From contig JAGAWT010000009.1 of assembly GCA_018110985.1 (NCBI GenBank), forward strand, positions 59,807 to 123,806: DNA of 64,000 nucleotides, in the 5' to 3' direction. The notes under the pieces are model-generated. The model did no database searches and was not told the DNA's origin. It saw nothing but the letters and a program-made list of their open reading frames with translations. Source of the stretch: Oscillospiraceae bacterium. GTDB lineage: Bacteria; Bacillota; Clostridia; Oscillospirales; Ruminococcaceae. The position numbers and the translations under genes are program-made. Positions 58,389-64,000 of the stretch are shown here, piece after piece; positions within the stretch are counted from its first letter, which is position 1; each line of letters opens with the position of its first letter.

Positions 58389-59711
58389 TTATTCGGTCTT
58401 TTCGGCAGCGCTGTCTGCCTCTTCCTTCTTTTCAACGTATTCAACGTTTGCCATGCAAAGATCCTTTGCCTTTTCCATGAGAAGGTCGTTCTTCACAACA
58501 TCAAGGGAAATGAGCTGCTTTACTCTGTCAACAGGCACCTTTGCGTTCTCGGCGATCTCTGCTACTTCCTTTTCCAGCTCCTCAGCGGATACTTCAAGGT
58601 TTTCTGCCTTTGCGATGTATTCCAGAGCCAGAGATACCTTCACGCTCTTCTCGGCAGCGTCCTTGTACTGTGCTCTTACAGCCTTTTCATCCTGTCCGCT
58701 GAAAGCATAGTAGATCTCTGTGGTAAGGTTCTGAGCCTTGAGCCTGCGCTCGAAATCGCTCATATACCTGTCTATCTGCTCCTCGTACATTACCTCGGGG
58801 ATATCGCCCTCCACCAGCTTTGCAAGCTCTGCGAACATGGACTCGGTGTTGATGCTCTTTGCTCTCTTTGCAGCGCCCTCTGTGAGCTTGGATCTGATGT
58901 CTGCCTTGAGCTCATCAAGGGTATCGAACTCGGAGATATCCTGTGCGAACTCGTCATCGGCCTCGGGCAGCTCCTCATAGGAAACGGAGTTGAGCTTGAT
59001 CTCGAAGGTAGCTTCCTTTCCGGCTATCTCCTCCATCTGATAGTTCTCGGGGAATGTTACATTGATGCTGAATTCTTCCCCTGCCTTCTTGCCTATGATC
59101 TGATCCTCAAATCCGGGGATGAATGCCTTGGAGCCCAGCTTCAGGTCATAGCCCTCTTCTGTGCCGCCCTCGAACTGCTCGCCGTCCACAAAGCCCTTGA
59201 AGTCGATATTTACGGTGTCGCCGTCCTGTGCCTCTCTGTCCTCGGCAGCGATTATTCTTGCGTTCTTCTTTCTCTCCTCAAGGATAGCGTTCTCAACGTC
59301 CTTGTCGGTGACCTCCTCGGGGTACTTCTCTATCTTGATGCCCTTGTAGCCCTCTACCTTCACTTCGGGCTTAACGGTAACAGTCACCTTGAAAGCAACG
59401 CCGTTCTCCTTGGAGATGGATGTAACATCTATCTCGGGTCTGCCTACCAGTTCAAGCTTGGTCTCCTCCACAGCGGGTGCCACAACGGTGGGTACCATGG
59501 AGTTGATAGCATCATCATAGAATACGGTCTCGCCGTACAGCTTCTCTATCATCTTTCTCGGAGCCTTGCCCTTACGGAAGCCGGGTACATTTATCCTGCC
59601 CCTGTTCTTGCGGTAGGTGGACTCTACTGCCGACTCGAACTCCTCGGCAGTGCTCTCGATCTCGATCTCATATGTATTGGGTCTAACAAGGTTTGTAGCT
59701 TTAAGGCTCAT
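58389..59711 (-). CDS. tig: Trigger factor, ribosome-associated chaperone and peptidyl-prolyl isomerase
   Basis: 440 residues: N-terminal ribosome-binding domain with GFRKGKAPRKMIEK, a central FKBP domain (about 165-250, GDTVNIDFKGFVDGEQFEGG) and a long helical C-terminal chaperone domain with an acidic tail (KKEEADSAAEKTE). It binds nascent chains at the tunnel exit. The tig-clpP-clpX order is widely conserved. GGAGGA precedes the ATG. Confidence 0.97.
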   Translation of the reverse strand: MSLKATNLVRPNTYEIEIESTAEEFESAVESTYRKNRGRINVPGFRKGKAPRKMIEKLYGETVFYDDAINSMVPTVVAPAVEETKLELVGRPEIDVTSISKENGVAFKVTVTVKPEVKVEGYKGIKIEKYPEEVTDKDVENAILEERKKNARIIAAEDREAQDGDTVNIDFKGFVDGEQFEGGTEEGYDLKLGSKAFIPGFEDQIIGKKAGEEFSINVTFPENYQMEEIAGKEATFEIKLNSVSYEELPEADDEFAQDISEFDTLDELKADIRSKLTEGAAKRAKSINTESMFAELAKLVEGDIPEVMYEEQIDRYMSDFERRLKAQNLTTEIYYAFSGQDEKAVRAQYKDAAEKSVKVSLALEYIAKAENLEVSAEELEKEVAEIAENAKVPVDRVKQLISLDVVKNDLLMEKAKDLCMANVEYVEKKEEADSAAEKTE

Positions 59712-59909
59712 TTAAAACATCCTCCAAAAATAAAAACATATATATTAAAGTATATCACAAACATCTTCATTTTACCACTGGTTTTTTTGAATTTGTAGCT
59801 TTGCACATATACTTTGCTTCTTTAGCACACAAAAATGTATCTTTTGCCGGCGTGGTCGGCACTGCCGACAGTTTACCCTGCGGGCATCCCGTGTTTTTGG
59901 CTTTTACAC
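59712..59909. other. Intergenic region with a repeat palindrome
   Basis: GGTCGGCACTGCCGACAG near 59854-59871 is a solitary palindrome of the composite family, followed by CCTGCGGGCATCCCGTG. The side next to tig is AT-rich and should hold its promoter, but no convincing -35/-10 pair stands out. Confidence 0.4.
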
Positions 59910-60599
59910 CTAAAATATCTTATAGGGTACGAATTTCAGGAAGTCGGCGGACACAAGCCGGTAGTATATACCGTCCATGTCGCCGTTTACCGCAAAGCGG
60001 TGCGAGCGGCCGTGGAGGTGACCGTAAAAGCAGCGCCTCACGCCGTATTCCTTCATCACCCGTATTATGCCCTCGTTCCTCTGGCTCCCGTAGTAGGGGG
60101 GATAGTGGAGAAAGACCACAGGCTCCCTCTGCATATCCACAGCCGCCTTCACCGACACCTCCAGCCTCTGCTCCTCACGGGCAAGGACCTTTGCGTCCTC
60201 CGGCTCGGAATCGTCGTTTATCCAGCCCCTCGTACCGCAGAGCGCCACATCTTCACCGTAGGCATAGCAGTTGTTGTGGAGAATGGAGATGCTGCCAAAG
60301 CCGTTGTCCGACAGGAACCTCTCCATTTTGGACATGGTCGTCCACCAGTAATCGTGGTTCCCCTTGGAAATTATCTTTTTTCCCGGCAGCGCCTCTATAA
60401 AGGCAAAGTCCTTTACGGCGCCCTCCAGTGACATAGCCCAGGAAACATCCCCGTTCACCACCACGGTATCCGTTTCCTTCACCATATCCATCCAGTTCTG
60501 CCTTATCCTTTCGGTGTAGTTTTCCCAACCGGGGAAGACCTCCATGGATTTATCCGCATCCAGCGAAAGGTGAAGATCGGCAAGAGCGAAAAGGCTCAT
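59910..60599 (-). CDS. Metallophosphoesterase (calcineurin-like)
   Basis: 229 residues with the metal-binding set DLH (about 8-10), GDVSW, GNHDYWW and GHLHG. LHYPPYYG is typical of the clostridial YkuE-like branch. Substrate unknown. Its ATG overlaps the thrC stop (TGATG), so translation is coupled. No functional link to threonine synthesis is evident. Confidence 0.87.
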   Translation of the reverse strand: MSLFALADLHLSLDADKSMEVFPGWENYTERIRQNWMDMVKETDTVVVNGDVSWAMSLEGAVKDFAFIEALPGKKIISKGNHDYWWTTMSKMERFLSDNGFGSISILHNNCYAYGEDVALCGTRGWINDDSEPEDAKVLAREEQRLEVSVKAAVDMQREPVVFLHYPPYYGSQRNEGIIRVMKEYGVRRCFYGHLHGRSHRFAVNGDMDGIYYRLVSADFLKFVPYKIF

Positions 60600-62092
60600 C
60601 AGATCTTTTCGACTGTTTCAAGGACAAAGTCCGCCATTTCCGCCCTGTCCACGGTCTTGTCAAAACGCACTGCCTTGGTCTTCAGAGCCGCCAGCGATGC
60701 GGGCACGGGGAAGGAGGAGACTTCAAACAGCTTGTCCACCTTTTCAAACTCATCCTCGGGAGCAGAGCCTGTTATAGCCTCCAGAACGGCGGTGCCGAAC
60801 TTATAGGGGCTTGCGGTGGATGCTATTATGGTCCTTGTCTCGTCTCCGGTGCGGGTCTTATAGTCCTCATAGACCTTTACTGCAACGGCGGTATGGGTAT
60901 CGAGCGTGTAGGAATACTTGTCGTAGACCTTCTTTATCTCCGCCTTGCACGCCTCATCATCCGCAAAGCCCGCAGCAAATTCCTCGGACAGCTTCTTCTT
61001 CACATCCTCGTTCACCTCATATCTGCCCTTGGAGGCAAGAGAGCCGAACCACTCACGGATAAGCGCATCATTGCCGTCGGTGAGTATATACAGCAGTCTC
61101 TCCAGATTGGAGGAGATAAGTATATCCATAGAGGGAGAGACCGTGGTGTAGAAATCCCTGTTGCGGTCGTAAACGCCGGTGGTGAGGAAATCCGTCAGGA
61201 CATTGTTGGAGTTGGAGGCACAAATCAGCTTGTTTACGGGCAGACCCATCCTCTTGGCATAGAATGCAGCCAGTATATTTCCGAAATTGCCCGTAGGCAC
61301 GCAGATATTCACAGGATCTCCGGCCTTTATGCTGCCGTTTTTCACAAGATCTGCATAGGCGGAGATATAGTAGATTATCTGAGGAGCAAGTCTGCCCCAG
61401 TTGATGGAATTGGCGGAGGAGAACACCCTGCCCTTTGCGGACAGCTTTTCCTTGATGGCTTCATCCGTGAATATAGCCTTCACACCGTTCTGGCAGTCGT
61501 CAAAATTGCCCTTTACGGCGCAGACGCTCACATTTTTGCCGCTCTGAGTGGTCATCTGCTTTTTCTGCATTGCGGAAACGCCGTCCACGGGGTAGAACAC
61601 CATTATGGAGGTGCCCTCTACATCCGCAAAACCTTCAAGCGCCGCCTTTCCGGTATCTCCGGATGTGGCAACGAGTATTACTACCTTCTTGTCCACGCCC
61701 AGCTTCTTCATTGATGTAGTCAGCAGGTAGGGAAGTATCTGGAGCGCCATATCCTTGAATGCGCAGGTGGGGCCGTGCCACAGCTCCAGAACGTAGGTGC
61801 CTTCAAAAAGCTCTGCCAGCTCCGTCACGGAAGCGTGGTCGAAATTCTTCTCGCTGTAGGCATTGTCGGTGCAGTAGCGTATCTCGGCATCGGTCATATC
61901 ATCCAGAAACAGCTTGAATATCTCAGCAGCTCTTTCGGGATAGGTCTTATCCCCAAGGGAAACGATGGTGTCAAGGGACATCTGCGGGATGCTTTCCGGG
62001 ACAAAAAGTCCGCCCTCATCGGAAATGCCCTTTATTATAGCCTCTGCGGAGGTAAGCCGCAGCGAACTGTCACGAGTGCTTTTATATAACAT
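60599..62092 (-). CDS. thrC: Threonine synthase
   Basis: 497 residues, the long form of PLP-dependent threonine synthase (O-phosphohomoserine to threonine). MLYKSTRDSSLRLTSAEAI at the start, Schiff-base lysine in TCAFKDMALQ, and the phosphate-binding VATSGDTGKAALEG. ATG at 62092 has GGAAGGATC upstream; the longer frame crosses the promoter. First gene of a two-gene operon. Confidence 0.95.
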   Translation of the reverse strand: MLYKSTRDSSLRLTSAEAIIKGISDEGGLFVPESIPQMSLDTIVSLGDKTYPERAAEIFKLFLDDMTDAEIRYCTDNAYSEKNFDHASVTELAELFEGTYVLELWHGPTCAFKDMALQILPYLLTTSMKKLGVDKKVVILVATSGDTGKAALEGFADVEGTSIMVFYPVDGVSAMQKKQMTTQSGKNVSVCAVKGNFDDCQNGVKAIFTDEAIKEKLSAKGRVFSSANSINWGRLAPQIIYYISAYADLVKNGSIKAGDPVNICVPTGNFGNILAAFYAKRMGLPVNKLICASNSNNVLTDFLTTGVYDRNRDFYTTVSPSMDILISSNLERLLYILTDGNDALIREWFGSLASKGRYEVNEDVKKKLSEEFAAGFADDEACKAEIKKVYDKYSYTLDTHTAVAVKVYEDYKTRTGDETRTIIASTASPYKFGTAVLEAITGSAPEDEFEKVDKLFEVSSFPVPASLAALKTKAVRFDKTVDRAEMADFVLETVEKI

Positions 62093-62153
62093 ACGATCGA
62101 TCCTTCCGGAATTTCTTATACGGCAGGCTTTTGAACATACCTGACCGCATTTT

Positions 62154-62182
62154 ATTCTATCACAAAAATCGCAGGTTGTCAA
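62154..62182 (-). promoter_or_regulatory. Promoter of thrC
   Basis: Minus strand TTGACA (62182-62177), 17 bases, TAGAAT (62159-62154). No T-box or other leader structure was recognised in the short leader. Confidence 0.75.
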
Positions 62183-62301
62183 GCCGCAGTGCAACTTTTC
62201 TGCTGCCGTTCACCGGCTTTTTCCTTTGTTAAAGACCCTTTCAGGGTATAAATAGCCCTCTTTGGCTCAAAATCCCCTGTTCGATTTGTCTATTTTACCC
62301 T

Positions 62302-62330
62302 TTGACTTATCACCGTGGATATGGTATAAT
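62302..62330 (+). promoter_or_regulatory. Promoter of the CarD-like gene
   Basis: TTGACT (62302-62307), 17 bases, TATAAT (62325-62330), about 70 bases before the ATG. Confidence 0.78.
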
Positions 62331-62401
62331 CATATTATATCATAAAGTCCGATATTTCTTTTGTCAGCGGTATTTCACAGTGTAAGGAGGAGCAGGATAC
62401 C

Positions 62402-62947
62402 ATGGATTTTTCAAGCGGCGACAAGGTCATTTACGGCGGTTGTCAGATGTGTATCGTGGGTGATGTTGAAGAGAAAAGTCTCGACGGCGTGAGCTTTGAT
62501 GAGTATGTGAAGCTCATTCCCGTAGATGCGCCCAATTCCCGTTATTTTGTGCAATGTGACAAGCTTGGCGACAGAGTGCGTCCCCTGCTCTCGAAGGACG
62601 GGGTACTGTCCTACATAGACAGCCTTTCCGACCTGACCGCAGAGTGGATCCCCGACAGAACAAAGAGACGCAGCGAATTTTCCGAGACCCTGAAATGCAG
62701 CGATTACAGCAAGCTCCTTCCCATGGTCAAGGCTCTTTGCGATGAGAAGAAAAAGCGCCGTGATGCGGGCAAGAGCCTTATGAGCTCCGACGAAAAAGCC
62801 CTTGACAGTGCCACACGCCTTATCAGCAACGAGTTTTCCGAGGTCCTTGGCATCTCCCCCGAGGAGCTCCCCTCTTTCATCTCCCGCCGCACAGGCACCT
62901 CCCCCTGCTGGGTCGGCAGCGCCGACGGGCACCAAGGCACAGCCTGA
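62402..62947 (+). CDS. CarD/CdnL-like transcriptional regulator
   Basis: 181 residues. The N-terminal Tudor-like RNA-polymerase-interacting domain (FSSGDKVIYGGCQMCIVGDV ... YVKLIPVDAPNSRYFVQ) is followed by a helical C-terminal domain. CarD proteins stabilise open promoter complexes. The last 15 or so residues (TGTSPCWVGSADGHQGTA) are encoded by a GTCGGCAGCGCCGAC palindrome and its flank, so the composite repeat has rewritten the C-terminus. AGGAGGA lies about twelve bases before the ATG. Confidence 0.82.
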   Translation: MDFSSGDKVIYGGCQMCIVGDVEEKSLDGVSFDEYVKLIPVDAPNSRYFVQCDKLGDRVRPLLSKDGVLSYIDSLSDLTAEWIPDRTKRRSEFSETLKCSDYSKLLPMVKALCDEKKKRRDAGKSLMSSDEKALDSATRLISNEFSEVLGISPEELPSFISRRTGTSPCWVGSADGHQGTA

Positions 62948-63239
62948 ACCGAACCGGTGTGACCGGGCAGCATGACTGACGGCAGCCTGCGATAACAAAC
63001 AACACATTACAGCTTTGCCCCGTCCGAAAGGACGGGGCATTTTGATGATATAAACATTCCCGAAAAAGAACCGACCAACGGGCGGGTGCAGGCTCAGCCT
63101 GCTGATAAGAATATCCCAAGTACAGTAAAGATACAGTTCCAAAAGTGCTTCCAAATCTTCTTTTTTTGCTTCTCGTATCATCAGCTGATAATCCTTACCT
63201 CCCTGACCCGGAATAAATCCCGGGATAACGTTCTGTTAA
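62948..63239. other. Gene-free region containing the CarD-like gene terminator and repeats
   Basis: No gene supported. Holds the terminator at 63017-63038, a GGCTCAGCC/GCAGG palindrome near 63088-63106, and AT-rich sequence downstream of the convergent DUF218 gene. Confidence 0.45.
63017..63038 (+). terminator. Terminator of the CarD-like gene
   Basis: GCCCCGTCC-GAAA-GGACGGGGC followed by ATTTTGATGAT: a nine-bp GC stem with a GNRA tetraloop. Confidence 0.8.
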
Positions 63240-63845
63240 TTATTTCAATTTCAAGTAATTCTTATAATCTCCGACAAATTGATTTCCACAACGTGCCAAT
63301 TCTCCCAAAACACGATTCACCCCATCCTCTGTGGAATACCAATTGTCCTTGGTAATATTGTAACAATGAACCGGTCTCACTATAAATGAAACATCCGGGA
63401 AAGCCATTTGATAAAGCATCAAACAGCGGCGTGCGTGAAAAGCCTTGCATACAATCATCGCAGTCTTGATTTCTATGCATTTTTCATCAAGGACTTTTCG
63501 AGAGAGAAAGGCATTATCACGTGTATGTCCAGATTCATTCTCGCCAATGATAGCCGAGTCAGGTACTCCATTTTTGAGTAATACATCGGTGAAGAACTCA
63601 CAATCAGAATGGTAATCTCCATCATATATTTCCGCTTTAGATCGAACTCCGGGCCATGCCTCTTTCTTAACACTTACACCGCCGGAAGGTATTATCCACT
63701 TAGCATATCCTTCATGATAAAGCTGTGCGGCATATTCCGGTTGTTCAGGATTTGATCCGCCGGGGAGAAATATTGCATCGACTTTTTGCAATTCATCAGC
63801 AACAAATATGTAGTTGGAAATATCCATTATTATTCGATTCTGCAT
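63240..63845 (-). CDS. DUF218 (YdcF/SanA-like) family protein
   Basis: 201 residues with the DUF218 signature: DAIFLPGGSNPEQPEYAAQL, KWIIPSGGVS, NESGHTRDNAFLSRKVL and KAFHARRCLMLY. Members are proposed to act on envelope or nucleotide-like compounds; substrate unproven. Unlike typical SanA/ElyC it has no N-terminal helix and is probably cytoplasmic. Codons are AT-richer than in the rest of the window. AAAGGT precedes the ATG. The 3' end of a group II intron lies only about 15 bases upstream, consistent with an accessory region. Confidence 0.8.
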   Translation of the reverse strand: MQNRIIMDISNYIFVADELQKVDAIFLPGGSNPEQPEYAAQLYHEGYAKWIIPSGGVSVKKEAWPGVRSKAEIYDGDYHSDCEFFTDVLLKNGVPDSAIIGENESGHTRDNAFLSRKVLDEKCIEIKTAMIVCKAFHARRCLMLYQMAFPDVSFIVRPVHCYNITKDNWYSTEDGVNRVLGELARCGNQFVGDYKNYLKLK

Positions 63846-63861
63846 GGATTACCTTTCAATA

Positions 63862-64000
63862 GTCGAGTAGACCTACACCTTGCAATGTAAGCCCCTCACA
63901 GAACCGGACGTGCGGTTTTCCCGCATCCGGCTCTTCATAATAAAATTCACATCAACTAAACAGACTGAAACAGATTTTAGGATTTGGTAATTTGTAGTAT
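63862..64000 (-). mobile_element. 3' end of a group II intron (domains V and VI), truncated by the window
   Basis: On the minus strand, 63933-63901 reads GAGCCGGATGCGG, a GAAA tetraloop, then CCGCACGTCCGGTTC. This is a 33-nt domain V with the AGC catalytic triad, GNRA loop and two-base bulge. It is followed by TGTGAGGGGCTTACATTGCA and a segment ending CTACTCGAC, consistent with domain VI and a 3' splice site ending in AC near 63862. The remaining bases to the window edge have no open frame, so any encoded maturase lies beyond. Confidence 0.78.

Overview
The window reads as a chromosomal segment of a strictly anaerobic, fermentative Gram-positive gut or rumen bacterium of the Ruminococcus type (Oscillospiraceae, Clostridia). 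The reasons are a cytoplasmic [FeFe] hydrogenase, a four-subunit 2-oxoacid:ferredoxin oxidoreductase, AddAB instead of RecBCD, strong AGGAGG ribosome-binding sites, textbook sigma-A promoters, lipobox lipoproteins, and no outer-membrane genes. No rRNA, tRNA or CRISPR array was seen. The genus is an inference from gene content.

Layout. 0.07-6.6 kb: dipeptidase, two small membrane proteins, citrate synthase, a NapH-like polyferredoxin and an aminotransferase. 6.9-14.1 kb: one leftward operon of MacB/FtsX-type ABC ATPase, permease, serine hydrolase, response regulator and sensor kinase, with response-regulator-like direct repeats at its promoter. 14.5-19.4 kb: a sugar kinase and a hydrogenase operon in which HydA is paired with an unusual NuoF-Fe/S-GltD fusion under a perfect promoter with cre-like operators. 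19.6-27.1 kb: a leftward cluster joining a dicysteine-repeat lipoprotein, a NitT/TauT-type ABC importer, PorCDAB and an aminotransferase. This may be a route from an imported acid, by reductive carboxylation and transamination, to an amino acid. 27.1-32.2 kb: a tandem array of four paralogous secreted proteins sharing an unusual promoter architecture, with the remnant of a fifth unit. 32.3-45.7 kb: MATE exporter, a group III-like phosphofructokinase, addB-addA, a DUF4143-type ATPase between direct repeats, and an ABC exporter. 45.7-56.2 kb: membrane protein, frameshifted antitoxin remnant, FolT, PfkA, a 62-aa ORFan with its own promoter, an RNA methyltransferase, a divergent XRE/ImmA-IrrE regulatory module, and small secreted or membrane proteins. 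56.4-63 kb: clpX-clpP-tig, thrC with a coupled phosphoesterase, and a CarD-like regulator. 63.2-64 kb: an AT-richer DUF218 protein next to the 3' end of a group II intron that runs off the window.

Three classes of dispersed DNA recur. (1) A 103-bp MITE (five copies) has terminal inverted repeats and TNA target duplications, and paralogous empty sites prove insertion. (2) A composite element has a core (TTACCGAGCCCGTATG...ATCAACGG) plus 15-bp GTCGG-N5-CCGAC palindromes, often in 24-bp tandem arrays, and is very often placed directly after stop codons. In two genes it supplies the last codons. (3) A roughly 65-bp element ends in a GATCCCCCTC hairpin.

The metabolic genes fit one scheme. Sugars pass through the two phosphofructokinases to pyruvate. 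Ferredoxin and pyridine nucleotides are exchanged with H2 through HydA and its GltD partner. Reduced ferredoxin can then drive the oxidoreductase-aminotransferase cluster towards amino acids. All functions were read from motifs by eye; no database search was run.
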